Part shown: positions 6,384 to 13,843 of the stretch, piece by piece | How the letters are laid out: the number at the start of each line of letters is the position of its first letter | Position numbering within the stretch: position 1 is the stretch's first letter | From: CAZQGJ01 sp964592905 | GTDB taxonomy: Bacteria; Patescibacteriota; UBA1384; CAYGGE01 | Reading direction: 5' to 3' | DNA: 21,104 nucleotides | Assembly (NCBI GenBank): GCA_964592905.1 | Contig: CAZQGJ010000011.1 | Location: 1-21,104 of the forward strand | Notes under the pieces: model-generated | What the model was told of the DNA's origin: nothing | What the model saw: the letters and a program-made list of their open reading frames with translations, nothing else | The model's database searches: none | Made by a program: the position numbers and the translations under genes

Positions 6384-6919
6384 TATGACTCCTCAACCTG
6401 GCTGATAGCTGATTCAGCGATCCGATCGGTGGCTGGCTTGAGTGATTTAAGCGCCATAAAGGTGGCCATAACATTGTTGAGCTTATTACTGGTCCCACCG
6501 ATGATTTTGCTACTGATGTTGCGAATTCCAGCCAACTCAACGACGGCGCGGACTGGACCACCGGCGATAACCGAGGTACCAGCTGGGGCCGGCTTGAGAA
6601 TAACTTGGGCGCTACCGTAGTGCATGGTGACGGCGTGAGGAATCGTCTCATTAGACAGAGGTACGGTAATCAGCGATTTCTTAGCTCGTCGAACTGCCTT
6701 GGCGGTAGCCGAGGCGACTTCGTTGCTCTTAGCTAAACCAATACCAACCTGGCCGTTGCGATTACCAACCACGACTAGTGCTCGGAAACGCATGCGACGA
6801 CCACCGGCTACGGTACGAGAGATACGATTAACTTCAACGACTCGCTCTTCGAAAGGATTTTTTTCGACTAGCTCGCCTTTGATTAATTCGGTTTCAACTT
6901 TAGGATTTTTTGCGATCAT
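6383..6919 (-). CDS. rpsE: 30S ribosomal protein S5
   Basis: S5 helps shape the mRNA entry tunnel and affects decoding accuracy. The double-stranded RNA-binding-like domain (VVEVNRISRTVAGGRRMRF, ALVVVGNRNGQVGIG, KSNEVASATAKAVRRAK) is followed by the second domain (HYGSAQVILKPAPAGTSVIA, VVELAGIRNISSKIIG). The Gly-rich loop GNRNGQVGIG and the 178-residue length are typical. Start ATG at 6919 has TCTCCTT-complementary AAGGAGA upstream. It overlaps rplO by 1 bp. Confidence 0.98.
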   Translation of the reverse strand: MIAKNPKVETELIKGELVEKNPFEERVVEVNRISRTVAGGRRMRFRALVVVGNRNGQVGIGLAKSNEVASATAKAVRRAKKSLITVPLSNETIPHAVTMHYGSAQVILKPAPAGTSVIAGGPVRAVVELAGIRNISSKIIGGTSNKLNNVMATFMALKSLKPATDRIAESAISQVEES

Positions 6920-6928
6920 GATTTCTCC

Positions 6929-7276
6929 TTAGAACTCTAAGCCGTTAGCACGGAGGGCCGTAGCCAGACTAGAGATCTGACCGTGATATTTGTAACCGCG
7001 ACGATCGAAGACGATCTGGGCTACGCCAGCGGTCTTGGCTAGATCAGCCAATTTTTTGCCGAGTAAGGTCGCTTTTTCGACTGGTTTGCCAGTTAGGCCT
7101 CGACTATCAGCGGCCAGGATCGTTTGACCGAGCTCGTCGTTAATCAGTTGAGCCGAGAGGGTGGTCAGACTGCGGTGGACGCTCAGGCGCGGACGCATAG
7201 CTGTACCCTGAAGCTTAGCCCGAATGCGGCGGACTCGAGCCAGACGTTTAGTAGTGCGATTGGGAACTTGATACAT
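6929..7276 (-). CDS. rplR: 50S ribosomal protein L18
   Basis: L18 binds 5S rRNA in the central protuberance with L5. The 115-residue product has the basic N-terminus (RRIRAKLQGT), the RPRLSVHRS strand, and the closing VFDRRGYKYHGQISSLATALR with the conserved FDRxGYxYHG motif. The ATG at 7276 has GGAG 6 bases upstream. It is separated from rplF by 57 bases that contain a short GC-rich hairpin, an unusually wide gap for this operon. Confidence 0.98.
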   Translation of the reverse strand: MYQVPNRTTKRLARVRRIRAKLQGTAMRPRLSVHRSLTTLSAQLINDELGQTILAADSRGLTGKPVEKATLLGKKLADLAKTAGVAQIVFDRRGYKYHGQISSLATALRANGLEF

Positions 7277-7300
7277 AGTGATCTCCTGCTATCTACGCTC

Positions 7301-7315
7301 GCTCACGAGGTGAGC
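7301..7315 (-). other. Short hairpin between rplF and rplR
   Basis: GCTCAC-CTC-GTGAGC on the minus strand is a perfect 6-bp stem with a 3-base loop. It has no U-tract, so it is not a terminator. It may be an mRNA processing or translational-control structure, but nothing further supports that. Confidence 0.35.
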
Positions 7316-7334
7316 TGGCGTTATAGTTAATTGA

Positions 7335-7877
7335 TTATGAGCCTGCCTTGGCAGCTTTACCAGCCTTGCGACGAACGATCTCGCCAGCGTACATAATACC
7401 TTTGCCCTTATAAGGCTCTGGTGGACGAACTTTGCGAATGACGGCAGCGATTTGACCGACTTGTTGTTTGTCGATGCCGGTAATGATCATACTGTTCTTT
7501 TCGACGGCAAATTTAATACCGGCCGGCGGATCGAATTTAACCGGATGCGAATAACCAACACTCAGAACTAAACGTTCGCCTTCGAGGGCGGCCCGATAGC
7601 CGACACCCTTCATGTCGAGACGCTTCTCGAAGCCTTGGCTAACACCAAGAACGGCGTTGTTGATCAGCTGTCGCATCAGACCGTGCATTGCCCGACTGGC
7701 TGGTTGATCATCGTGGCGGGTCAGTGTCAAAACTGACTCGCTGATCTCGAGGGTCACCAAAGAGTGAACGGCGACTGTCAGCACGCCTTTAGGGCCTGTG
7801 ACGACTAACTGGTTGTCCTCAAAACTGACGCTGACGCCTGGTGGGAGGGAAATTGGTAGTTTACCGATTCTAGACAT
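7335..7877 (-). CDS. rplF: 50S ribosomal protein L6
   Basis: L6 lies near the sarcin-ricin loop and stabilises the GTPase centre. The start at 7877 (MSRIGKLPISLPPGV) is chosen because AAGGAG lies 4 bases upstream and this is the family's N-terminus; the upstream ATG at 7892 would add MVRSN and overlap rpsH. Two homologous alpha/beta domains are visible (VTGPKGVLTVAVH; VGYSHPVKFDPPAGIKF), and the signature PPEPYKGKGIMYAGE is near residue 152. At 180 residues it is of normal length. Confidence 0.97.
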   Translation of the reverse strand: MSRIGKLPISLPPGVSVSFEDNQLVVTGPKGVLTVAVHSLVTLEISESVLTLTRHDDQPASRAMHGLMRQLINNAVLGVSQGFEKRLDMKGVGYRAALEGERLVLSVGYSHPVKFDPPAGIKFAVEKNSMIITGIDKQQVGQIAAVIRKVRPPEPYKGKGIMYAGEIVRRKAGKAAKAGS

Positions 7878-7885
7878 ATTACTCC

Positions 7886-8269
7886 TTACCAAGCTTCACA
7901 GATTAATTCGCCACCGAGGCCCTGTTTGCGAGCCTGTTTGTCGGTCATCAGACCGGCCGGTGTCGAGATGATGGCGATGCCTAAACCACGAAGTGGTCGA
8001 GGTAAGCTGGTTCGATTCTTGTAAATACGTCGGCTTGGCTTACTGAGACGACGAAGGTGGCGAATCGCACCGAGCTCATTACGATAGCGAAGGGTGATTT
8101 CGAGGATCGGTAAACCGGTCTCGATTCGCTCTACCTTGGCTAAATAGCCCTCGGTGACGAGGATTTGGGCGATACGCTCTTTAATCTGCGAGGCAGGCAC
8201 CTTTAATCGGGGCAGTTTGGCCGCCTGGGCATTTTTGATAGCGCTTAACATGTCTGCAATTGGATCCAT
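7886..8269 (-). CDS. rpsH: 30S ribosomal protein S8
   Basis: S8 binds helix 21 of 16S rRNA and in many bacteria represses the spc operon by binding its own mRNA. The protein begins MDPIADMLSAIKNA and ends with the family signature around GLGIAIISTPAGLMTDKQAR and GGELICEAW. It has 127 residues. A 59-base gap separates it from rpsN; that gap can form CCGT-loop-ACGG upstream of the start, a possible but unproven S8 target. Confidence 0.98.
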   Translation of the reverse strand: MDPIADMLSAIKNAQAAKLPRLKVPASQIKERIAQILVTEGYLAKVERIETGLPILEITLRYRNELGAIRHLRRLSKPSRRIYKNRTSLPRPLRGLGIAIISTPAGLMTDKQARKQGLGGELICEAW

Positions 8270-8328
8270 ATATACCTCACTTGATGATCGATTTCCGTAA
8301 TGTGACGGATCTAATCATCCTGAATAAT

Positions 8329-8514
8329 TTACCAGGAAGCCTTACGGACACCTGGGATTTCTCCTCGACCAGCTCGTTCCCGAAAACAGATTCGACAGAT
8401 ACCGAAGAGGCGGATATAACCACGACCTCGACCACAGAGGGCACATCGATGAATCTTACGGGTGCTGAATTTGGGCGGACGATTAGCCTTGTTGATAAGG
8501 GCGATACGAGCCAT
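8329..8514 (-). CDS. rpsN: 30S ribosomal protein S14, zinc-binding (type Z)
   Basis: S14 sits in the 30S head next to S3 and S10. This is the short 61-residue zinc form: CALC (24-27) and CRIC (40-43) give the four ligands, and the ending FRERAGRGEIPGVRKASW matches the family closely. Its ATG overlaps the rplE stop by one base (TAATG), which couples their translation. Confidence 0.98.
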   Translation of the reverse strand: MARIALINKANRPPKFSTRKIHRCALCGRGRGYIRLFGICRICFRERAGRGEIPGVRKASW

Positions 8515-9065
8515 TAGACTTTCTCCTCTTTGGCGATTGGGAAGCCCAACTCTTTGAGCAGGGCGGCACAGTGTTGGTCAGAGCTCGCGGTAGTGACGAC
8601 GGTGACGTTCATACCGTGCATCTTTTCGGACAGATCGTACTGGAACTCTGGGAAGATGATCTGTTCTTTGATGCCGATATTATAGTTACCGTGACCATCG
8701 AAAGCCTTGGCGCTCAAGCCACGAAAGTCGCGTAAGCGAGGCAAGGCGATATTGATCAGTCGATCGATAAAATCGTACATTCGAGCTCCGCGCAAGGTGA
8801 CTCGCGCTCCGATCGGTTGGCCGGCTCGGATCTTAAAGCCAGCGATAGATTTGCTAGCCTTAGTAATGACCGGTTTCTGACCGGTTAAACGAGTTAAACT
8901 AGCGATAGTCTCTTCAAGACCTTTTTGGTTATCTTTAGCGTCGCCGATACCCACGTTGATGACGACCTTGACGATGCGAGGTGTCTGATGAGGGTTGACT
9001 AAAGCTAAGCTTTTTTGCAAAGCCGGAGCGATCGTTGATTGATACTGAGTTAATAGTCGCGACAT
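8514..9065 (-). CDS. rplE: 50S ribosomal protein L5
   Basis: L5 binds 5S rRNA and contacts P-site tRNA. Recognisable segments are VVINVGIGDAKDN, TGQKPVITKASKSIAGFKIR, GARVTLRGARMYDFIDRL, the PRLRDFRGL stretch and GNYNIGIKEQIIFPE. The length of 183 residues is standard. It lies 2 bases downstream of rplX and overlaps rpsN, in the conserved rplN-rplX-rplE-rpsN-rpsH order. Confidence 0.98.
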   Translation of the reverse strand: MSRLLTQYQSTIAPALQKSLALVNPHQTPRIVKVVINVGIGDAKDNQKGLEETIASLTRLTGQKPVITKASKSIAGFKIRAGQPIGARVTLRGARMYDFIDRLINIALPRLRDFRGLSAKAFDGHGNYNIGIKEQIIFPEFQYDLSEKMHGMNVTVVTTASSDQHCAALLKELGFPIAKEEKV

Positions 9066-9067
9066 GG

Positions 9068-9295
9068 TTATTCCTTACCCTGATCGACTAACTTGACGTT
9101 AGAGATGTGAATCGGTAGATTTTTTTCGATAATTCCGCCTTGAGGATTCTGCATCGAACGCTTGAGGTGACGCTTAACTTGATTGACTCCCTCAACTACG
9201 ACGAGCGATGCCTGAGGCAAGACACGCACGATTGTGCCGACCTTACCTTTGGCGCCACCGCTGATAACTTTGACTGTTTGGCCGCGCTTAAGCAT
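9068..9295 (-). CDS. rplX: 50S ribosomal protein L24 (short form)
   Basis: L24 is an assembly initiator at the polypeptide exit. The KOW motif is clear: VKVISGGAKGKVGTIVRVLP at residues 8-27, followed by VVVEGVNQVKRHLK and GGIIEKNLPIHISNV. At 75 residues it ends soon after this segment, whereas typical L24 is about 100-105 residues with an extra C-terminal beta region. The ATG overlaps the rplN stop (TAATG). The truncation is genuine in sequence because a normal stop is followed at once by rplE. Confidence 0.96.
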   Translation of the reverse strand: MLKRGQTVKVISGGAKGKVGTIVRVLPQASLVVVEGVNQVKRHLKRSMQNPQGGIIEKNLPIHISNVKLVDQGKE

Positions 9296-9663
9296 TAGAG
9301 TACCTCCTCAGCTAAAGAAACGATTTTCATATAACCTCTTTCGCGGAGCTCACGAGCTACCGGTCCGAAGACGCGGGTGCCGCGTGGCGTACCGTCTTTG
9401 TTGATAATGACTGCGGCGTTATCGTCGAAACGAATTGCCGAGCCATCGGCTCGTTTTTTGGTGAAGTGGGTTCGCACGATGACCGCACGAACAACTTCTT
9501 TGTCTTTGACCGTGGCGTTAGGAATCGCATTCTTAACGGCGGCAATGACGATATCGCCAAGACCGGCGCGATCTTTCGAAGCGCCGCCAACAACTTGAAT
9601 GACGCCGATTTCTCGGGCGCCGGAGTTGTCGGCTACTTTGAGTCTAGAATAAGATTGAATCAT
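9295..9663 (-). CDS. rplN: 50S ribosomal protein L14
   Basis: L14 forms an intersubunit bridge with 16S helix 44. The 122-residue product matches the family end to end: MIQSYSRLKVADNSGAREI, the GDIVIAAVKNAIPN stretch, VRAVIVRTHFTKKRADGSAI, FDDNAAVIINKDGTPRGTRV and FGPVARELRERGYMKIVSLA. An AGAGGAAG site precedes the ATG. A 7-bp palindrome around 9678-9692 spans the stop of rpsQ just upstream. Confidence 0.98.
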   Translation of the reverse strand: MIQSYSRLKVADNSGAREIGVIQVVGGASKDRAGLGDIVIAAVKNAIPNATVKDKEVVRAVIVRTHFTKKRADGSAIRFDDNAAVIINKDGTPRGTRVFGPVARELRERGYMKIVSLAEEVL

Positions 9664-9684
9664 ATAGTCTTCCTCTGAGGCCTA

Positions 9685-9945
9685 TTAGGCCTTGGCCTCT
9701 GGTTGAGTTTCGAGTTTAGTGGCCAGAACTCGAAAGTGCTTACGCTTACTAATCGGAGCTGTTTCTTCGATAGTCACTACAGTGCCTAGTTCGTACGCAC
9801 GATTACCGGTGTCGGCCAAGAATTTTTGACTAACACGATAACGCTTACCGTAGAGCGGATGCAACTTCATATTCTCAACTAGTACCGTGACGGTACTTTG
9901 GGCCTTGTTGGCCACGATTTTGCCGGTTAGCTGTTTCTTAGCCAT
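9685..9945 (-). CDS. rpsQ: 30S ribosomal protein S17
   Basis: S17 binds helix 11 of 16S rRNA and is a primary assembly protein. The start at 9945 (MAKKQLTGKIVAN) is chosen for its CAGGAG site 6 bases upstream and its fit to the family; an in-frame ATG at 9975 lies inside rpmC. OB-fold landmarks are VTVLVENMKLHPLYGKRY and the GTVVTIEETAPISKRKHF segment. It has 86 residues and overlaps the end of rpmC by 8 bases. Confidence 0.97.
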   Translation of the reverse strand: MAKKQLTGKIVANKAQSTVTVLVENMKLHPLYGKRYRVSQKFLADTGNRAYELGTVVTIEETAPISKRKHFRVLATKLETQPEAKA

Positions 9946-10159
9946 GGTTTTGCTCCTGGTTAGCGAGTTGGCCAATGAGGGTCTTGGCTCGGGCTAAACG
10001 AACTTTGAGCTGTTTAAGCTGGCTAGTTTGTTTGGCACGACCAAAAGCTAGATCAAGTCGAAGTTTCTCGATCTGACGCTTGGTAGTCTGAACCTCGAGG
10101 TAAAGACCCTGACGGTTTTTGGCTTTTAATTCTTGTAATTCAACTGATCGTTTAGACAT
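9938..10159 (-). CDS. rpmC: 50S ribosomal protein L29
   Basis: L29 lies beside L23 at the nascent-chain exit. The start at 10159 gives MSKRSVELQELKAKN and a 73-residue two-helix protein; the upstream ATG (10186) falls inside rplP and is rejected. The second helix contains LRLDLAFGRAKQTSQLK, the equivalent of the family's RFQ-AxGQLENx-R motif. It lies between rplP and rpsQ as usual. Confidence 0.94.
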   Translation of the reverse strand: MSKRSVELQELKAKNRQGLYLEVQTTKRQIEKLRLDLAFGRAKQTSQLKQLKVRLARAKTLIGQLANQEQNHG

Positions 10160-10161
10160 AA

Positions 10162-10569
10162 TTATTCCTTTACCACGAATCGACAACCAACCGGAAGCTT
10201 ATGGGCGGCCAGTCGCATCGCCTCTTTAGCGACCTCTTCGGAGACACCGGACATCTCGAACATGATCTGTCCAGGTTTGACGGTGGCTACAAAGTGATCT
10301 AGCGGACCTTTACCGCCACCCATGCCGACTTCGGGTGGTCGAGCGGTGACTGGATGATCTGGAAAGAGACGAATCCAGACCTCACCACCACGCTTAATGT
10401 AACGGGTCATGGCACGACGAGCGGCCTCGATCTGACGGCTGGTGATCCAGTCGCGTCCGGTCGATTTTAGCCCAAAGGAGCCGAAGGCTAATTCGGTCAT
10501 CCGGGTCGCATCGCCATCGCGCTTGCCTCGGAACTGTTTACGGTGCTTGAGTTTTCTAGGTAGTAACAT
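10162..10569 (-). CDS. rplP: 50S ribosomal protein L16
   Basis: L16 is near the A-site tRNA and 5S rRNA. The start at 10569 yields MLLPRKLKHRKQFRG, the normal N-terminus; a longer reading from 10626 would run inside rpsC and is rejected. Signatures visible are FGSFGLKSTGRDWITSRQIEA, the MTRYIKRGGEVWIRLFPD stretch with PVTARPPEVGMGGGKG, and VKPGQIMFEM. The product has 135 residues, a typical length. Confidence 0.97.
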   Translation of the reverse strand: MLLPRKLKHRKQFRGKRDGDATRMTELAFGSFGLKSTGRDWITSRQIEAARRAMTRYIKRGGEVWIRLFPDHPVTARPPEVGMGGGKGPLDHFVATVKPGQIMFEMSGVSEEVAKEAMRLAAHKLPVGCRFVVKE

Positions 10570-10583
10570 AATATAGCTCCGAA

Positions 10584-11234
10584 TTAATTCTGATCGACTT
10601 CGGTCTTTTCGCCCTTGTAGATCCATACTTTGACACCAACGATACCGTAAGTTGTCTTGGCGTGAACTTGGGCGTAATCGATATCAGCTCTAAAGGTTGA
10701 GAGAGGAACGCTACCGAGCGAGAACTTCTCGCTGCGAGCAATCTCGGCGCCACCCAGTCGACCGCTAATGCGGATCTTGATGCCTAAAGCACCGCGACCC
10801 ATGGTGCGCTCGAGGGCTTGTTTGGAGGCTCGTCGATAACTGATACGGCGCTCGATCTGACCAGCAATATTTTGAGCGACAACAGCTGCATAGAGATCGC
10901 CATTTTTAATCTCGTGAATATCGACTTTGAGCTTGATGCCGCTGCCCAGGATCTTTTGAATCTTTTGTTTGAGTGCTTCGACGCCAGCTCCGGCGCGACC
11001 GATGATGACGCCTGGTTTTGCGGTTTCAATGATGACAGTCAGCTGATCAACGCCACGCTTAATCTGAACCGAACCGATGGCTGAATCGGTGTTGTAGCTA
11101 CTAGCGATCGCCTGACGAATCTTTTGATCGACTAAGAGATAGGCCGCAAAGTTGCCCTTGGGCGGGAACCAGTTGCTCTGCCAGTTTTTGTTGATGCCGA
11201 GACGCATCACAAATGGATTAACTTTTTGTCCCAT
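10584..11234 (-). CDS. rpsC: 30S ribosomal protein S3
   Basis: S3 helps form the mRNA entry pore and has helicase activity with S4 and S5. The order is N-terminal MGQKVNPFVMRLGINKNW, KH domain with PGVIIGRAGAGVEALKQKIQ (the GxxG-type loop), then the C-terminal domain RRASKQALERTMGRGALG, GRLGGAEIARSEKFSLGSVP and YAQVHAKTTYGIVGVKVWI. At 216 residues it is at the short end of the family. Its ATG overlaps the rplV stop. Confidence 0.98.
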   Translation of the reverse strand: MGQKVNPFVMRLGINKNWQSNWFPPKGNFAAYLLVDQKIRQAIASSYNTDSAIGSVQIKRGVDQLTVIIETAKPGVIIGRAGAGVEALKQKIQKILGSGIKLKVDIHEIKNGDLYAAVVAQNIAGQIERRISYRRASKQALERTMGRGALGIKIRISGRLGGAEIARSEKFSLGSVPLSTFRADIDYAQVHAKTTYGIVGVKVWIYKGEKTEVDQN

Positions 11235-11620
11235 TACTTGCTCCCTGTCTTAGTCTTAGTCTTGGACGGAATTTTAGCCTGTCGAGCTTCGGCTACGCCG
11301 ATAGTTAGATTGATATGTGACTGTTGCTTAACGATACGAGAAGCGCGACCGCGGGATTGAGGAATAAAGCGGCTAGCTTTGGGACCTTCGTCAACGGTGA
11401 CCAGTTTGACGATTCGGTTAGCTGGTAAATTCGCCTGATCGGCGGCAGCTAAGCCAGATCGTAACAGCTTGGCCAAGGTCTTGGCGGCGGTCTGCGGTTT
11501 CAGCTCAAGTTGAATCAAGGCTCGGTCGGTGGTTAAACCACGAACCAAGTCCGCTAACAGACGCACCTTGCGGGGCGTATGATGGGCAAAACGGTGATGA
11601 ACTTGAACTGTTTGTAACAT
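11234..11620 (-). CDS. rplV: 50S ribosomal protein L22
   Basis: L22 contributes a beta-hairpin to the exit tunnel wall, near the macrolide site. Family segments are HTPRKVRLLADLVRG, AAKTLAKLLRSGLAAAD and the hairpin region VDEGPKASRFIPQSRGRASRI, followed by SHINLTIGVAE. The C-terminus is a short Lys/Thr-rich tail. It has 128 residues. Confidence 0.98.
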   Translation of the reverse strand: MLQTVQVHHRFAHHTPRKVRLLADLVRGLTTDRALIQLELKPQTAAKTLAKLLRSGLAAADQANLPANRIVKLVTVDEGPKASRFIPQSRGRASRIVKQQSHINLTIGVAEARQAKIPSKTKTKTGSK

Positions 11621-11644
11621 ATATTTCCTTTAATGCAGTCGAGT

Positions 11645-11935
11645 TTACTTGCGGGCCGCGTCTTGAGCTTTGGCGATCTTACCACCATGGCGTCGGAATA
11701 GACGGGTCGGTGAGAATTCGCCTAGTTTGTGACCAACCATGTCTTCGGTAATGAAAACCGGTGTGAACTGTCGACCGTTGTGGACTTGAAAAGTTAAGCC
11801 AACCATTTCTGGGAAGATAGTGCTGGCGCGTGACCAGGTTTTGATGGCGACACGGCTACTCTCGGCTTTGGCCTTGGTGACCTTGAGCCAGAGCTTAGCA
11901 TCGATAAATGGTCCTTTTTTGAGTGAACGTGGCAT
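11645..11935 (-). CDS. rpsS: 30S ribosomal protein S19
   Basis: S19 pairs with S13 in the 30S head. It opens with the nearly invariant MPRSLKKGPFIDAKL and continues with KTWSRASTIFPEMVGLTFQVHN, GRQFTPVFITEDMVGHKLGE and FSPTRLFRRHG. At 96 residues its length is standard. It sits 20 bases after rplB and 24 bases before rplV. Confidence 0.98.
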   Translation of the reverse strand: MPRSLKKGPFIDAKLWLKVTKAKAESSRVAIKTWSRASTIFPEMVGLTFQVHNGRQFTPVFITEDMVGHKLGEFSPTRLFRRHGGKIAKAQDAARK

Positions 11936-11955
11936 ATTATCCCTTACTGCTTAGC

Positions 11956-12786
11956 TTACTTCTTGCGACGATCGCGGAGAATGAATTGACTGGTTCGCTT
12001 ATTGCGACGAGTCTTTTTACCCATAGCTGGTTTACCCCATGGAGTTTTCGACCAACGCAAACCAACAGGGTTATGGCCTTCACCACCACCGTGAGGGTGA
12101 GCGGCAGGGTGCATCGCTTTACCGCGAACGGTAGGACGCTTGCCTAAGTGTCGAGTTCGACCAGCTTTGGCAATGCGAATAGTTGAGTGTTGCGGGTTGC
12201 TGACTGGACCGATCGAGGCAAAACAATCGCCGTGGATACGACGGACTTCACCAGAAGGCATCCGAACTTGAATGTAAAGCTCTTCTTTGGCTAAGATCGT
12301 GGCAGTAGTGCCGGCCGAGCGGACAGCTCGCGAGCGACGACCCGGGGTCATCTCGATATCGTGGATCATGACGCCGGTTGGAATATTCTTGAGTTGGATA
12401 CGATTACCCAACTGGGTGTCAGCCGTGTGGTCAGCGATAACCTTATCGTCAACTTTGAGGCCCTCTGGAGCAATAATGTAGCCCTTGAGGCCATCGCTAT
12501 ATTCGATCAGAGCCAAATAGGCGCTGCGGTTAGGATCGTATTCCAGGGCCTTGACCGAAGCAGTTTGACCGAGTCGAGACTCGAGTGCGAAAAGAACCCG
12601 ATACATGCGCTTGGCGCCGCCACCTCGATGACGAACGGTGAGTTTACCCTGATTGTTGCGACCAGCGTGACGCTTGAGCGGTTCGATCAGACTTTTTTCA
12701 GGTTCTTTTTTAGTTAACACAGAGAAATCGGCATACGACATCTTGCGACGAGCTGAGGTAGTAGATTTAACAATACGTAAGGCCAT
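11956..12786 (-). CDS. rplB: 50S ribosomal protein L2
   Basis: L2 is needed for subunit association and peptidyl transferase activity. The 276-residue product has the HAGRNNQGKLTVRHRGGGAK segment, the ALEYDPNRSAYLALI stretch, GNRIQLKNIPTGVMIHDIE and the C-terminal HPHGGGEGHNPVGLRWSKTP, which carries the conserved histidine loop near the peptidyl transferase centre. It is full length and lies 2 bases after rplW. Confidence 0.98.
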   Translation of the reverse strand: MALRIVKSTTSARRKMSYADFSVLTKKEPEKSLIEPLKRHAGRNNQGKLTVRHRGGGAKRMYRVLFALESRLGQTASVKALEYDPNRSAYLALIEYSDGLKGYIIAPEGLKVDDKVIADHTADTQLGNRIQLKNIPTGVMIHDIEMTPGRRSRAVRSAGTTATILAKEELYIQVRMPSGEVRRIHGDCFASIGPVSNPQHSTIRIAKAGRTRHLGKRPTVRGKAMHPAAHPHGGGEGHNPVGLRWSKTPWGKPAMGKKTRRNKRTSQFILRDRRKK

Positions 12787-12788
12787 GA

Positions 12789-13211
12789 TTAACTCCCAAC
12801 CTTGGGTTGAATAGCCGGCTTAGACTTGTTCTGAGCGCCAGCTGCTTTTTTGAGCGTTGATTCGGTTTTATTCGTCTTGGTGCCCTTGGCGGCGATCATA
12901 GATTCGGACTTATCGGTTTTAGCCACAGCGTTTTCTTCGGCTAACTGATAGTCTTTGATCTTTTGGCCATTTTTGAGGCTGACAATAGCCTTAGTGTAAC
13001 TGGCCGTTTGTCCGTAACCATGTCGCTTGCGAACCGTGATTGACTTGTGGTGAATCAAAGCCACATCGCGGACTTCTACCTGATAATGAGCGACGATAGC
13101 CTGTGCGATCTCGGCCTTGTTAGCTAGCGGGTTAACGACAAAGGTGTATTTACTCTGTTCTGCCAAAGCCAGAGATTTTTCAGTGATGACGGGAGCAACT
13201 AAGACAATCAT
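12789..13211 (-). CDS. rplW: 50S ribosomal protein L23 with C-terminal tail
   Basis: L23 is the docking site for trigger factor and SRP at the tunnel exit. Core features are APVITEKSLALAEQSKYTF, ANKAEIAQAIVAHYQVEVRD and RKRHGYGQTASYTKAIVSLK. The family usually ends near 95-100 residues; this protein continues to 140 with a Lys/Thr/Ser/Ala-rich, low-complexity tail that should be disordered and basic. The ATG overlaps the rplD stop as ATGA, where TGA is the stop codon. Confidence 0.96.
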   Translation of the reverse strand: MIVLVAPVITEKSLALAEQSKYTFVVNPLANKAEIAQAIVAHYQVEVRDVALIHHKSITVRKRHGYGQTASYTKAIVSLKNGQKIKDYQLAEENAVAKTDKSESMIAAKGTKTNKTESTLKKAAGAQNKSKPAIQPKVGS

Positions 13212-13843
13212 GATTTTTTCTCCAGTCGGGCGGTCAAGAGGTCGAGGCCAGCCTTGGTCAAGATTAACTGCCCGCCGCGTAAAACGTGGAGTGCATTTAA
13301 CTGATAGGCGGCCATTAACTGAGCCTTGTCGAGGTTGGCTAACGATCGAGTAGTCTCAGCGTTGAGCTCGCCATCGATTAAGAGCCGCTTCTTGGCCTCT
13401 GGGGCGATCTTGTTGATGAGCTTGGCGGCGGTTTGAGTTTTGTTGCCTAAACCGCTTAGATCCTCGATCACTAAGAGCTGACCGGCGACTAACTTACTAT
13501 TGATAGCCATGGCTAAAGCGCGTTGACGCATAGCCTGAGGTAAGCTGAGTTGATAGTTACGGTTGCTGCGTGGACCAAAGGTAATACCACCACCCGTCCA
13601 GATTGGAGAGCGACTGGAACCAGCTCTGGCTCGACCGGTACCCTTTTGTTTGTGTGGCTTACGACCACCACCACGAACCTCGCCCTTGGTTTTAGTATTG
13701 GCCTGAGAGTGACGGAGGTTGGCTAAATAGATGGTGACCGCTTGGTGCAGTAACTTATGATTAGGTTCGACTGCCAGAGTAGTCGGCAAGTCGAGGGCCG
13801 GGCCGGCCTCGCCGGTAGCTGTAAAGTAAGGAATATTATGCAT
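13208..13843 (-). CDS. rplD: 50S ribosomal protein L4
   Basis: L4 lines the exit tunnel and in some bacteria regulates the S10 operon. The start at 13843 (MHNIPYFTATGEAG) is preferred: AGGTGA lies 6 bases upstream, and it overlaps rplC by 8 bases. The ATG at 13867 adds 8 residues with weaker support. The tunnel loop is evident in the GGGRKPHKQKGTGRARAGSS region, followed by SPIWTGGGITFGPRSNRNY. C-terminal LLIDGELNAETTRSLANLDK and ALHVLRGGQLILTKAGLDLL fit the family. It has 211 residues. Confidence 0.95.
   Translation of the reverse strand: MHNIPYFTATGEAGPALDLPTTLAVEPNHKLLHQAVTIYLANLRHSQANTKTKGEVRGGGRKPHKQKGTGRARAGSSRSPIWTGGGITFGPRSNRNYQLSLPQAMRQRALAMAINSKLVAGQLLVIEDLSGLGNKTQTAAKLINKIAPEAKKRLLIDGELNAETTRSLANLDKAQLMAAYQLNALHVLRGGQLILTKAGLDLLTARLEKKS

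Noticed and set aside
9678..9692. 15-base palindrome AGGCCTATTAGGCCT at the rpsQ stop
   Set aside because: The one-base loop and lack of a U-tract argue against a terminator; it may simply reflect codons at the rpsQ end.
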